From the NCBI GenBank assembly GCA_963205125.1, contig CAUJJO010000150.1:1-42704 (forward strand): DNA of 42,704 bases, read 5' to 3'. A program made the position numbers and the translations under genes. The DNA comes from Pseudomonadota bacterium (GTDB lineage: Bacteria; Pseudomonadota; Gammaproteobacteria; Burkholderiales; Burkholderiaceae_C). The notes under the pieces are model-generated. The model was not told the origin of the DNA. It saw nothing but the letters and a program-made list of their open reading frames with translations, and did no database searches. Positions within the stretch are counted from its first letter, which is position 1. Each line of letters opens with the position of its first letter. Shown here piece by piece: positions 1 through 8,998 of the stretch.

Positions 1-483
1 GGTGATGAAGACGATGGGCCGGTGCCGCGCCTTGATGAGTTCGCGCGTCTCGTAGACGTAGAACTCCATGCGGTCGAGCTCGCGCAGCAGGTCGTTCGGG
101 AACTCGATGTCGGCCTTGTCGATCTCGTCGATCAGCAGCACGACGGGCCGCTCGGCGGTGAAGGCCTGCCAGAGCACGCCCTGCACGATGTAGTTGCGGA
201 TGTCGCGCACCTTGCCGGCGCTCTCCGCGTCGGCGAGCTGGCTGTCGCGCAGGCGGCTGACCGCGTCGTACTCGTAGAGGCCTTGCTGCGCCTTGGTCGT
301 GCTCTTGATGTGCCACTGCAGCAGCGGCATCTTCATCGCGGCGGCCACCTCCTCGGCGAGCATCGTCTTGCCGGTGCCGGGCTCGCCCTTGACGAGCAGG
401 GGGCGCTGCAGCGTGACGGCGGCGTTGACCGCCAGCATCAGGTCCTGCGTGGCTACGTACTGGTCGGAACCCTGGAATTTCAT
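1..483 (-). CDS. MoxR-family AAA+ ATPase (5' part only)
   Basis: This is the N-terminal 161 codons of a MoxR-type AAA+ ATPase; the 3' end lies outside the window. My translation of the minus strand begins MKFQGSDQYVATQDLMLAVN. It shows a Walker A motif (GEPGTGKT) near residue 37 and a Walker B motif (VVLLIDEIDKAD) near residue 120, followed by a segment matching the MoxR core. MoxR ATPases usually act as chaperone-like remodellers with a von Willebrand factor A (CoxE-like) partner encoded downstream, which would be beyond the edge here. The ATG at 483 was chosen because conserved sequence starts directly after it. A -10-like TATACT lies about 34 bp upstream on the minus strand (522-517). The client is unknown. 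Confidence 0.88.
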   Translation of the reverse strand, partial: MKFQGSDQYVATQDLMLAVNAAVTLQRPLLVKGEPGTGKTMLAEEVAAAMKMPLLQWHIKSTTKAQQGLYEYDAVSRLRDSQLADAESAGKVRDIRNYIVQGVLWQAFTAERPVVLLIDEIDKADIEFPNDLLRELDRMEFYVYETRELIKARHRPIVFIT

Positions 484-551
484 CGTCGGCAACGCGGGGA
501 TACTGGTGTTGAACCCAGTATAAGCGGGCGTGAAAAGCGATATCGTCACCC

Positions 552-557
552 TATACT
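552..557 (+). promoter_or_regulatory. candidate -10 box for the cytochrome c gene
   Basis: TATACT sits 86 bp before the cytochrome c ATG in the 160-bp divergent gap shared with moxR. The -35 region 17 bp upstream (cgtgaa) is a weak match. A second TATACT on the minus strand (522-517) is placed for moxR. Both are pattern matches only. Confidence 0.3.
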
Positions 558-643
558 CCTGCGCTGCATCAATACCCGCTGCGCCTTCTCGCGCTACGCG
601 AATCGGTGCGATCCGTCCGCCTCATCCACCTCACGCCGCCGAC

Positions 644-1294
644 ATGATCAAAGCGATCCCCCTTCTGCTGGCCCTCGCCGGCACCGCATCGATGGCCCCC
701 GTCGCCCAGGCGCAGGATGCCGCCGCGGGCCATGCGAAGGCGGCGATGTGCATCGGCTGCCACGGCATCGTCGGCTACCGCGCCAGCTTCCCCGAGGTGC
801 ACAAGGTGCCGATGATCGCCGGCCAGAACGCCAAGTACCTCGAGAACGCGCTGATCGAATACAAGAAGGGCGAGCGCAAGCACCCGACGATGAAGGCGAT
901 CGCCGCCTCGCTGTCCGACAAGGACATGGCAGACCTGGCCGCCTACTACGAGACGCTGGGCCCGGGCTCGGTGAAGACGGTGGCGGCGGCGCCCGCGCCA
1001 TCGGCCGAGGTCGAGGCCCTGCTGACCAAGGGCAACTGCGCGTCCTGCCACGGCGCCGACTTCAACAAGCCGATCGACGGCAGCTACCCCCGGCTCGCCG
1101 GCCAGTACGCCGACTACCTCTACGTCGCGCTCAAGGCCTACCAGACCACGGACAACCCGCGCATCGGGCGCGGCAACGCGATCATGGTCGGGCAGGTCGC
1201 CCCCTTCAAGCACGCCGAGCTGAAGGCGCTGGCCAACTACATCGGCTCGCTTCCGGGCAGCATGGCCACCGTGCCGCAGGCGAAGTTCCGCTGA
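644..1294 (+). CDS. di-haem class I cytochrome c (c4/c553-like)
   Basis: This 216-residue exported protein carries two haem-binding motifs, CIGCH at residues 36-40 and CASCH at 132-136. It therefore looks like two fused class I cytochrome c domains of about 90 residues each, as in cytochrome c4. Each domain has a later Met that could be the distal haem ligand. The N-terminus MIKAIPLLLALAGTASMAPV ending AQAQ is a Sec signal peptide, which places the mature protein in the periplasm and supports the ATG at 644 over an upstream in-frame ATG at 530. c4-type proteins shuttle electrons to terminal oxidases. The particular partner is not shown here, and no oxidase gene is adjacent. Confidence 0.9.
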   Translation: MIKAIPLLLALAGTASMAPVAQAQDAAAGHAKAAMCIGCHGIVGYRASFPEVHKVPMIAGQNAKYLENALIEYKKGERKHPTMKAIAASLSDKDMADLAAYYETLGPGSVKTVAAAPAPSAEVEALLTKGNCASCHGADFNKPIDGSYPRLAGQYADYLYVALKAYQTTDNPRIGRGNAIMVGQVAPFKHAELKALANYIGSLPGSMATVPQAKFR

Positions 1295-1372
1295 TCCGCG
1301 CTCAAGCTGCAGCGGCTTCGTGCCGATAGCCGGTGCAGACTCGCCGGCACGGGCGCCGGCCGCTGCACGCTC

Positions 1373-2650
1373 ATGCTCAAGAAGATCCCGGTCGAGGACG
1401 TTCGCGTCGGCATGCACCTGCACGCCCTGGAAGGTGCGTGGCTGGACCATCCGTTCTGGAAGAACCGCTTCACGATCGACGACCCCGAGGACCTGCGCAA
1501 ACTGCGGGGCAGCAAGGTGCGCGAGGTCTGGATCGACGTGGCCAAGGGCATCGATGCGGCCGACGCCGCGGCGCTTGCCGGCGTCGAAGTCCCGCCGGCC
1601 GCCACCGCGCCCGAGGCGTCCGCGGCATCCGCGGCCTCGGCGCAAGCGGGCGCCGCGGGGATGCAGGCGCGTGGGGACGCCCCGGTGCGGCCGGCGCGAA
1701 GCGCGATGAGCGACGAACTGCGCCAGGCCGCCGCAGTCTGCCAGCGCAGCCGCCAGCAGATGGTCTCGATGTTCCGCGAGGCGCGCCTGGGCAAGGCGAT
1801 CGACGCCGAGGCCTGCGAGCCGCTGGTCGAGGAGATCAGCGCCTCGGTCATGCGCAACCCGGGCGCGCTGGTGAGCCTGGCGCGGCTGAAGACGCAGGAC
1901 GACTACACCTTCATGCATTCGGTGGCGGTGTGCGCGCTGATGGTCGCGCTGGCGCGCGAACTCGGCTTCGACGACGAGGCGCGCCGCGCCGCGGCTCTTG
2001 CGGGCCTGGTGCACGACCTCGGCAAGGCGATGATGCCGCTGGCCGTCCTCAACAAGCCCGGCAAGCTGAGCGACGAGGAGTTCGCCATCATGCGCACGCA
2101 CCCCGAGCGCGGGCACGAGCTGCTGCAGGAAGGGCGCGGTGCGAGCGAGCAGACGCTCGACGTCTGCCTGCACCATCACGAGCGCGTCGACGGCAGCGGC
2201 TACCCGCACCGCCTTTCGGGCGAGGCGCTGACGGTGCTGGCGCGCATGGGCGCGATCTGCGACGTCTACGACGCCATCACCTCGAACCGACCCTACAAGG
2301 CCGGCTGGGATCCGGCCGAGTCGATCGCCCGCATGGCCTCGTGGAAGGGGCACTTCGACCCCGCGCTCTTCAAGGCCTTCGTCAAGAGCCTGGGCATCTA
2401 CCCGGTGGGCTCGCTGGTGCGCCTGCACTCGGGGCGGCTCGCCGTGGTCGTCGAGCACGACGCGCAGGCGCTGACCGCGCCGACGGTGAAGGTCTTCTTC
2501 TCGACGAAGAGCAACCTGCCCATCCCCGTGCAGCGCCTGGACCTCGCCGGCAGCAGCGACCGCATCGTCGGCCGCGAGTCGCCCGCGAAATGGGGCTTCA
2601 AGCACCTGGAGGAGCTCTGGATCGACGGCCAGGTGCCGCGCGCGGCCTGA
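1373..2650 (+). CDS. HD-GYP domain cyclic-di-GMP phosphodiesterase with N-terminal DUF3391
   Basis: This 425-residue protein is predicted to hydrolyse cyclic di-GMP in the cytoplasm. Residues 1-65 match the DUF3391 region that precedes many HD-GYP domains. An Ala/Pro-rich linker spans about 70-115, and the HD-GYP domain covers about 165-340. The metal-binding HD pair is at 214-215 (VHDLGK), further His residues lie in CLHHHE (266-270), and the GYP signature is at 276-278 in DGSGYP. All key residues appear intact, so an active enzyme is likely. No transmembrane segment or sensory PAS/REC domain is seen, so the input signal is unknown. The gene stands alone and converges with the DUF1841 gene 37 bp downstream. 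Confidence 0.92.
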   Translation: MLKKIPVEDVRVGMHLHALEGAWLDHPFWKNRFTIDDPEDLRKLRGSKVREVWIDVAKGIDAADAAALAGVEVPPAATAPEASAASAASAQAGAAGMQARGDAPVRPARSAMSDELRQAAAVCQRSRQQMVSMFREARLGKAIDAEACEPLVEEISASVMRNPGALVSLARLKTQDDYTFMHSVAVCALMVALARELGFDDEARRAAALAGLVHDLGKAMMPLAVLNKPGKLSDEEFAIMRTHPERGHELLQEGRGASEQTLDVCLHHHERVDGSGYPHRLSGEALTVLARMGAICDVYDAITSNRPYKAGWDPAESIARMASWKGHFDPALFKAFVKSLGIYPVGSLVRLHSGRLAVVVEHDAQALTAPTVKVFFSTKSNLPIPVQRLDLAGSSDRIVGRESPAKWGFKHLEELWIDGQVPRAA

Positions 2651-2687
2651 TCGCGCCGCGCGGAAGGCGGCCGCAGCCTGTGCCGGC

Positions 2688-3119
2688 TCAGCGCGTGGCG
2701 CGCCGGCGCACCGCGTCCAGGTAGGCCAGCCCGTCGGGCGGCAGGCCGCTGCGCTGGCTGGTCCAGATCATCTCGCCCAGGCACTCCATCACCTCGTGGT
2801 GCGCGGCGTGCAGCGAACCGCGCCGCCCCGCCAGCAACTGCACCGCCTGGCGGATGCCGCCGGGCTGGTCGATGCTGCACTGCTCCTCGATCGTCAGATG
2901 CATCGAGAGGTGCAGGAAGGGGTTGGTGCGCCCGTCCTCGACGCGGTAGACCGCAGCCAGCGCGGCCGCCTCATCGGCCAGATCGCCGTGGTACTCGGGG
3001 TGCTCGTCGATCCAGCGCGCCGCCAGCGCATCCATCGGCGCCAGCGGCTGCCCTGCACGCCGACGCGCGAACGCCGCGCAGAAGAAGCGCCGCACATCGT
3101 CCTGCGAGGGCTGGAACAT
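2688..3119 (-). CDS. DUF1841 family protein
   Basis: This 143-residue soluble protein starts MFQPSQDDVRRFFCAAFARR and fits the DUF1841 family of Beta- and Gammaproteobacteria. Recognisable blocks are the HPEYH segment near residue 45, the NPFLHLSMHLTIEEQ stretch near residues 78-92 and HEVMECLGEMIW near the C-terminus. The conserved His/Glu residues could bind metal, but the biochemical role of the family is unknown. An in-frame upstream start at 3188 was rejected because conservation begins at the ATG at 3119. The gene is divergent from the Liv operon, so the 130-bp gap may hold promoters for both. Confidence 0.8.
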   Translation of the reverse strand: MFQPSQDDVRRFFCAAFARRRAGQPLAPMDALAARWIDEHPEYHGDLADEAAALAAVYRVEDGRTNPFLHLSMHLTIEEQCSIDQPGGIRQAVQLLAGRRGSLHAAHHEVMECLGEMIWTSQRSGLPPDGLAYLDAVRRRATR

Positions 3120-3159
3120 GGCGCCATTGTCGGCGCAAGCGCGGGGGCAGGAACCAGCA

Positions 3160-3212
3160 TTGACACCGCGCGCCACGCGCTCTAGCATCGCGCCGCAACT
3201 TGTCTATACAAG
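3160..3212 (+). promoter_or_regulatory. Liv operon promoter with GntR-like palindrome
   Basis: A perfect -35 box TTGACA (3160-3165) is followed, after 17 bp, by a 4/6 -10 box TAGCAT (3183-3188). The predicted transcription start is near 3195. Just downstream lies the palindrome CTTGT-ctat-ACAAG (3199-3212), which resembles operators of GntR/FCD-type repressors (TTGT...ACAA). Its position at about +5 to +18 would suit repression. The regulator is not encoded in the window. Confidence 0.45.
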
Positions 3213-3251
3213 CTGTCATCCGCCACTGACCCAGCCTTCGAGGAGCGTTCC

Positions 3252-4406
3252 ATGGATTTCCGACGCGGTCTTCCCCGCCTGCTGATCACCGCTGCCGCGC
3301 TGGCCGTGCCCGCGGGCGCGGCGCTTGCCCAGATCAAGATCGGCTTCAACGTGCCGTTGACCGGCTTTGCCGCCGCCGACGGCAAGTCCGCGCTCGAAGG
3401 CGCCAAGCTGGCGGTGGAGCAGGCCAATGCCGCAGGCGGCGTGGCCGGGCAGAAGCTCGAGCTCGTCGTCTACGACGACCAGGCCTCGCCCAAGGAGGCG
3501 GTGCCGGTGGCCACCAAGCTGGTCGAGAAGGACAAGGTCGTGGTCGGCGTCTCGGGTTCGTACTCGGGCTCGACGCGTGCGGCGGCCTCGATCTTCCAGC
3601 GCGCGCAGGTGCCCTACGTGGTCGCCTACGCGATCCACCCCGACATCACGCTGGCCGGCGACTACATGTTCCGCGTCTCGGCGATGGGCGAGGTGCAGGG
3701 CCGCGGCGGCGCCAAGCTGGTGCAGAGCCTGGGCAAGAAGAAGGTCGTGCTGATCACCGTGAAGAACGACTTCGGCCAGGCGCTGGCCGCGGGCTTCAAG
3801 GAGGCCGCGCCCAAGCTCGGCCTCACCATCGTCAACGAGTACGAGTACGCGATGCCCGACCGCCAGTTCGGCCCGCTGGTCAGCAAGGTCAAGGCCGACA
3901 ACCCGGAGGTGATCTACGCCTCGGGCTACTACTTCAACGCCGGCCCGCTGGTGAGCCAGCTGCGCGCGGCGGGCATCACCGCGCCCATCATCGGGCAGGA
4001 AGGCTACGACTCCGAGAAGTTCATGGAGATCGCCGGCCCCGCCGCCGAAGGCACGCTGGTGACGACTTCGCTGGACCGCGACTCCGACGCCGCCGCGACC
4101 AAGACCTTCCTCGCCGACTACCGCAAGGCCACCGGCGTGGGCGCGGACATGGTCGCCGCCACCAGCTACACGGCGACCCTGGTCGCCATCGACGGCCTGA
4201 AGAAGACCGGCGGCAAGGGCGGCGCGGCGCTGCGCGACGCGCTCGCCGCGGGCAGCTACGACACGCCGATCGGCAAGCTCGCCTTCAACGACCTGCACGA
4301 GGTGAGGAAGGACATCCAGGTGCAGATCGTCAAGGACAAGGCCTTCCATCGCCACTCGGTGATCAATGACCCGGTGCTGCTGGCGCCGCCGAGCAAGGGC
4401 AAGTGA
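3252..4406 (+). CDS. Liv-type (HAAT) ABC transporter periplasmic substrate-binding protein
   Basis: This 384-residue protein is the periplasmic receptor of the transporter encoded by the next four genes. The signal peptide MDFRRGLPRLLITAAALAVP ends at AALAQ, near residue 27. The mature protein starts IKIGFNVPLTG, the typical opening of Peripla_BP_6 (LivK-like) receptors, followed by the EGAKLAVEQANAAGG and VVYDDQ blocks. Such receptors bind branched-chain amino acids but also amides, urea or aromatic acids, so the ligand cannot be assigned by eye. It opens an operon of five genes in the order receptor-LivH-LivM-LivG-LivF. The ATG at 3252 follows gaggagcg, a usable ribosome binding site. Confidence 0.9.
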   Translation: MDFRRGLPRLLITAAALAVPAGAALAQIKIGFNVPLTGFAAADGKSALEGAKLAVEQANAAGGVAGQKLELVVYDDQASPKEAVPVATKLVEKDKVVVGVSGSYSGSTRAAASIFQRAQVPYVVAYAIHPDITLAGDYMFRVSAMGEVQGRGGAKLVQSLGKKKVVLITVKNDFGQALAAGFKEAAPKLGLTIVNEYEYAMPDRQFGPLVSKVKADNPEVIYASGYYFNAGPLVSQLRAAGITAPIIGQEGYDSEKFMEIAGPAAEGTLVTTSLDRDSDAAATKTFLADYRKATGVGADMVAATSYTATLVAIDGLKKTGGKGGAALRDALAAGSYDTPIGKLAFNDLHEVRKDIQVQIVKDKAFHRHSVINDPVLLAPPSKGK

Positions 4407-4437
4407 GCCCCGCGCGCTGCCTCCTGCCACGGCCGTC

Positions 4438-5301
4438 ATGCTGATCGTCGAACTCGTCGCCCAGGGCCTGGTGCAGGGCAGCATCTATGCGCTGATCGCG
4501 CTGGGGCTGACCCTGGTCTACGGCCTGCTGCGCATCCTGCACGTCGCGCACGCCTCGCTGTTCACGCTGGGCGCCTACGTCGGCGTGCTGGCGGCCAACG
4601 CCGGGGCCGGCCTGCCGCTGGCCTTTGCGGCGGCGATGCTCGCAGCGGGCGCAGCCGGGGTGCTGATGTTCCGCCTGGCCTACCAGCCGCTGCTGGCCCG
4701 GCCGCCCTTCGTCGCGCTGATCGCCTCGATCGGCCTCTACATCGCGTCGGAGGAGGCCTTTCGCATCGTCTTCGGCGCGCAGGGCCTGTCCTTCACCGAG
4801 CCGCCGCTGCAAGGGCAGATCGCGCTCGGCGGCGGGCTGCACTTCAAGCAGGCCGAGCTGATGGTGATGGCGGGCACCGTCGTCATCATCGGCATCCTCG
4901 CCTGGCTGCAGTCGCGCACGCGCATCGGCGTGGCCTGCCAGGCGACGGTGTCCGACCCGCAGATGGCCGAGTCCTTCGGCATCTCGCTGCGCCAGGTGCG
5001 CGACATCAATTTCTTCGTCGGCTCGGCGCTGGCGGGCTTTGCCGGCGTCTGGGTCGCGTTGCTCAACAACCTGGTCGAGCCGACGATGGGCAGCGTGCCC
5101 TCCTACAAGGCGCTGGCGATCATCGTGCTCGGCGGCCTGGGCTCGGTGCCGGGGACGCTGGCTGCAGCGCTCGTGCTGGGCGTCATCGAGGCCTTCGGCA
5201 CCATCTACCTCGGCAAGCTGCTCGACCGCAACGCCATCGCCTTTGCCTTCCTCATCCTCGTGCTGATGCTGCGCCCGCAGGGCCTCTTCGCACGCCGCTG
5301 A
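4438..5301 (+). CDS. livH: Liv-type ABC transporter permease, LivH-like
   Basis: This 287-residue integral inner-membrane permease begins MLIVELVAQGLVQGSIYALI and carries the GLTLVYGLLRILHVAHASLF block that is characteristic of LivH (BPD_transp_2 family). About eight hydrophobic helices are visible. The C-terminal EAFGTIYLG and MLRPQGLFARR segments are also typical. The ATG at 4438 was chosen over 4366 because the upstream extension overlaps the receptor gene and is not hydrophobic. It pairs with the LivM-like permease encoded 25 bp downstream. The symbol reflects the family; the substrate is unproven. Confidence 0.88.
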   Translation: MLIVELVAQGLVQGSIYALIALGLTLVYGLLRILHVAHASLFTLGAYVGVLAANAGAGLPLAFAAAMLAAGAAGVLMFRLAYQPLLARPPFVALIASIGLYIASEEAFRIVFGAQGLSFTEPPLQGQIALGGGLHFKQAELMVMAGTVVIIGILAWLQSRTRIGVACQATVSDPQMAESFGISLRQVRDINFFVGSALAGFAGVWVALLNNLVEPTMGSVPSYKALAIIVLGGLGSVPGTLAAALVLGVIEAFGTIYLGKLLDRNAIAFAFLILVLMLRPQGLFARR

Positions 5302-5326
5302 GCCGACACCGGAACCGGGCCGCCGC

Positions 5327-6187
5327 ATGGACTACGAAATCACCCTGCTCACGGGCATGGCCATCAGCGTCATGTTCGCGCTCTCGCTGAACCTGATCAC
5401 CGGCTTCTGCGGCCAGATCAGCCTGGGCCACGCGGCCTTCCAGGGCGTGGGCGCCTACGCCGCGGCGCTGCTGGGCAAGGCCGCGGGCTGGCCCTTCCTC
5501 GCGACACTGCCGGCGGCGATGCTGCTGGCCGGCGTGCTCGGCGTCGTCGTCGGCCTGGCCTCGCTGCGCGTGCGCGACGACTTCCTCGCCATCACGACGA
5601 TGGGCGTGGTCTTCCTCTTCGTCGGCGTCGTGCGCCAGCAGGACGTGCTGGGCGGCGAACTGGGCGTCTCGGGCATCCCCGACCACGGCTTCGGGCGCCT
5701 GGGCTTCATGGCGGTGGCGCTGCTGGCCTGCGTGCTGGTCGTGCTGCTGTCGGCGCACATCCGCCGCGCCTGGATGGGGCGCGTCTTCAACGGCATCGCC
5801 GAGGACGAGGACACGATGCGGGTGCTCGGCATCGACGTGCCGCGCTACAAACTCGCGGCCTTTGCCATCGGCACCGCGCTGGCCGGGCTCTCGGGCGCCT
5901 TCCTCGCCTACCACCTGCAGTTCATCGGCGCCGACAACTTCGGCTTCATCGAGTCGATCACCGTGCTGTCGATGGTCGTCGTCGGCGGCATCGGCTCGGT
6001 GCCCGGCGTGCTGGTGGCCGCGGCGCTGCTGTCGGCGCTGCCGGCCTGGTTCCAGTTCATCGGCGACTACAAGCTGCTCGTCTACGGCGGGCTGCTCTTC
6101 CTCATGATGCGCTTCTCGCCCGACGGCATGGCCGGGATGGTCCGGCGCCTGCTGCCGCTGCCGGCGGCGCGGGAGCGGCGATCGTGA
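5327..6187 (+). CDS. livM: Liv-type ABC transporter permease, LivM-like
   Basis: This 286-residue membrane protein is the second permease subunit. The LNLITGFCGQISLGHAAF motif near residues 22-40 is the LivM hallmark. The EDEDTMRVLGIDVPRYKL loop near residues 160-180 is the cytoplasmic coupling segment that contacts the ATPases, and FMMRFSPDGMAGMVRR-like sequence closes the protein. The stop codon overlaps the GTG start of the LivG gene by 4 bp, indicating translational coupling. It should heterodimerise with the LivH-like protein in the inner membrane. Confidence 0.88.
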   Translation: MDYEITLLTGMAISVMFALSLNLITGFCGQISLGHAAFQGVGAYAAALLGKAAGWPFLATLPAAMLLAGVLGVVVGLASLRVRDDFLAITTMGVVFLFVGVVRQQDVLGGELGVSGIPDHGFGRLGFMAVALLACVLVVLLSAHIRRAWMGRVFNGIAEDEDTMRVLGIDVPRYKLAAFAIGTALAGLSGAFLAYHLQFIGADNFGFIESITVLSMVVVGGIGSVPGVLVAAALLSALPAWFQFIGDYKLLVYGGLLFLMMRFSPDGMAGMVRRLLPLPAARERRS

Positions 6188-7012
6188 GCGCGCGCCCATC
6201 CGCGCGCACCGCGGCGGCGCCGGCCGCCGCCGCGCCGCTGCTCGAGGTCGAGCGCGTGACGGTGCGCTTCGGCGGCCTGACGGCGATCGACGACGTGTCC
6301 TTTGCCGTGCAGCCGGGCGAGCTGCTCGGGCTCATCGGCCCCAACGGCGCCGGCAAGACGACCATGCTGCGCGCCATCACCGGCGTCGTGCGGCCGGCCG
6401 CCGGGCAGGTTCGGCTCGAGGGGCAGGCGCTGGGCGCGCTGCCGATCCACGAGCGCATCCGCCGGGGCCTTGCGCTGTCGCAGCAGCTCGTGCGGCCGCT
6501 GCGCAGCCTCTCGCTGCAGGAGAACGTCGCGCTGGCCGCGGGGCGCGCGAAGACGCTGCGGCCCTGGCGCGCGATCACGCATGTCTGCAGCGCCGCCGAG
6601 ATGGCGCGCGCGCAGGACGAGCTGGCGCGCGTGGGCATCGCCGAGCTGGCCACGCAGGCGGCGGCCAAGCAGCCGCTTGGCGTGCTCAAGCGCCTGGAGA
6701 TGGCGCGCGCGCACGCGCTGGATCCGCGCCTGCTGCTGCTCGACGAGCCGCTGGCCGGGCTGAACTCGAAGGAGGCGCGCGCGCTCTCCGAGACCATCGC
6801 CGACATCAACCGCCAGGGCATGACGGTGGTGCTGATCGAGCACAACCTGGGCGAGGTGCTGCGCATCTGCACGCGGCTGGTCGTGCTGGACAACGGCCGC
6901 AAGATCGGCGAGGGCGAGCCGCGCGCGGTGATGGCCGATCCGGTGGTCCGCGCAGCCTACCTGGGCACGGCGGCCGCGTCGGCCGAGGATTCCGACGCCG
7001 CGGAGGCCGCCC

Positions 7013-7020
<8 letters not shown>
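6184..7020 (+). CDS. livG: Liv-type ABC transporter ATP-binding protein, LivG-like
   Basis: This 278-residue ATPase energises the transporter. Walker A is GPNGAGKT (about residues 56-63), Walker B is LLLLDEPLAGLNSKE and the switch histidine is in VVLIEHNL. The signature motif is unusual: where LivG proteins normally have a YG(Q/D)QRRLEIARAL-type sequence, this one reads QPLGVLKRLEMARA. The key Gly is kept but the flanking residues differ. The protein starts at GTG (6184), overlapping the livM stop as GTGA. The Ala-rich first 20 residues are probably unstructured. It works as a heterodimer with the LivF-like protein. Confidence 0.88.
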
Positions 7021-7717
<697 letters not shown>

Positions 7718-7775
7718 ACTGCGAGCCAGGGCAGCCGGGAGCCAGGCGCCGAGGTGCCGAGGTGCCGTTCGCCCC

Positions 7776-8621
7776 TCAACTCGGCGTGAACGCCAGCCGC
7801 ACGTAGATCGGCGCGAAGGCCTCGGCCTGGGTGATCTCGATCAGGCTCTCGCGCGCCAGTTCCAGCATGGCGATGAAGGTGACGACGACTACCGGCATGC
7901 CGCGCGTGGTGTCGAAGAGCTGCTCGAACTCGAGGTAGCGCCGGCCCTGCAGGCGGCGCAGCACCACGCTCATGTGCTCGCGCACCGAGAGCTGCTCGCG
8001 GCTGATGGTGTGGTGCTGCGTCAGCCGCGCGCGCTGCAGGATCTCGGCCCAGGCCTGCCGCAGGTCGGCGACGTGGACGTCGGGCAGGCGCGGCTGCAGA
8101 CTTTGCTCGATCGTCACCACCGCGCGCAGGAAGTCGCGCCCGAGCAGCGGCAGCGCGTCGAGCTGGGCGGCGCCGAGCTTGATGCGCTCGTACTCGACGA
8201 GGCGGCGCACCAGGGCGGCACGCGGATCCTCGGGCTCGCCGCCGTCCTCGCGCTGCTTGGGCGGCAGCAGCATGCGCGACTTGATCTCGATGAGCATCGC
8301 CGCCATCAGCAGGTACTCGCTGGCGAGCTCCAGGTTGTGGCGGCGGATCTGCTCGATGTAGTCCAGGTACTGGCGCGTCAGGTCGGCCAGCGGGACGTCG
8401 AGGATGTTGAAGTTCTGGCGCCGGATCAGGTAGAGCAGCAGGTCCAGCGGGCCTTCGAAGGCCTCGAGGAAGACTTCCAGCGCGTCCGGCGGGATGTAGA
8501 GGTCCTGCGGCAGCCGGAACAGCGGCTCGCCGTAGAGCCGGGCCACCGCGACCTGGTCGACCACCTGGGGCAGTTGCGCGCCGTCCGGCGCCGTGCCCGG
8601 CGCCTCGTCCTCGCTCACCAT
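7776..8621 (-). CDS. scpA: segregation and condensation protein A
   Basis: This 281-residue kleisin is predicted to bridge the SMC dimer and ScpB in the chromosome-condensation complex. The diagnostic block is FEGPLDLLLYLIRRQNFNILDVPLADLTRQYLDYIE (about residues 53-88), followed by LELASEYLLMAAMLIEIKSRMLLP. The C-terminal winged-helix part contains MVVVVTFIAMLELARESLIEI-like sequence that contacts the SMC head. The N-terminal 35 residues are a less conserved acidic extension. A DUF3460 gene lies 25 bp upstream on the same strand, an arrangement common in Burkholderiales. scpB is not in the window. Confidence 0.92.
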   Translation of the reverse strand: MVSEDEAPGTAPDGAQLPQVVDQVAVARLYGEPLFRLPQDLYIPPDALEVFLEAFEGPLDLLLYLIRRQNFNILDVPLADLTRQYLDYIEQIRRHNLELASEYLLMAAMLIEIKSRMLLPPKQREDGGEPEDPRAALVRRLVEYERIKLGAAQLDALPLLGRDFLRAVVTIEQSLQPRLPDVHVADLRQAWAEILQRARLTQHHTISREQLSVREHMSVVLRRLQGRRYLEFEQLFDTTRGMPVVVVTFIAMLELARESLIEITQAEAFAPIYVRLAFTPS

Positions 8622-8646
8622 GCCCGCCCGCGCCGCGCCTTGCGCC

Positions 8647-8853
8647 TCAGGGCTTGTTCCAGTGGTAGTAGACGTAGCCCTGCTGCGGCACGCGGGCCTC
8701 GCGCCAGCGGGCCTGCGCCTGGCGGTCGACCGGACGGTCCCACAGCAGCGCGCGGCCGGCGCGCTGCTCGGCTTCGAGCGTGGGCTTCTTCGCCTTCAGT
8801 TCGTCGATGAAGGCGCTGGCCTCGGACTTGTAGGGCTTCCAGAAGAAGTGCAT
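8647..8853 (-). CDS. DUF3460 family small protein
   Basis: This 68-residue protein starts MHFFWKPYKSEASAFIDELK and fits DUF3460, a small family of Beta-proteobacteria usually encoded directly upstream of scpA. The conserved core is the Lys-rich KAKKPTLEAEQRAGRALLWD helix followed by RVPQQGYVYY. Its function is unknown; the location suggests a link to chromosome segregation or only conserved synteny. A longer in-frame ORF up to 9009 was rejected because the extra N-terminus is low-complexity and would overlap the divergent symporter start. Confidence 0.78.
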   Translation of the reverse strand: MHFFWKPYKSEASAFIDELKAKKPTLEAEQRAGRALLWDRPVDRQAQARWREARVPQQGYVYYHWNKP

Positions 8854-8998
8854 GGCGCGGTCGCGCGGGAGGCGCGGCGAAGAAGATCGGGAACGGCGTC
8901 GATTGTATCGGCCGGCTCGACGGCCGCAGGCACAGACGGCCGCAGGCACGGCCAGGCGCCCGCCAGGCGCCAGCCGGCCGGTCGGCGAGAATCCGCCC
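8854..8998. repeat. divergent intergenic region with short tandem repeat
   Basis: The gap between the DUF3460 gene and the symporter holds a 14-bp direct repeat (acggccgcaggcac at 8920-8933 and 8936-8949, period 16 bp), followed by related GC-rich copies. No convincing -35/-10 pair was found. A gattgtatcgg element near 8901 is the only AT-richer spot. Confidence 0.35.

Noticed and set aside
569..2605. 678-residue minus-strand open frame across the cytochrome c and HD-GYP genes
   Set aside because: It is antisense to two clear genes, has no recognisable protein pattern and is explained by high third-position GC.
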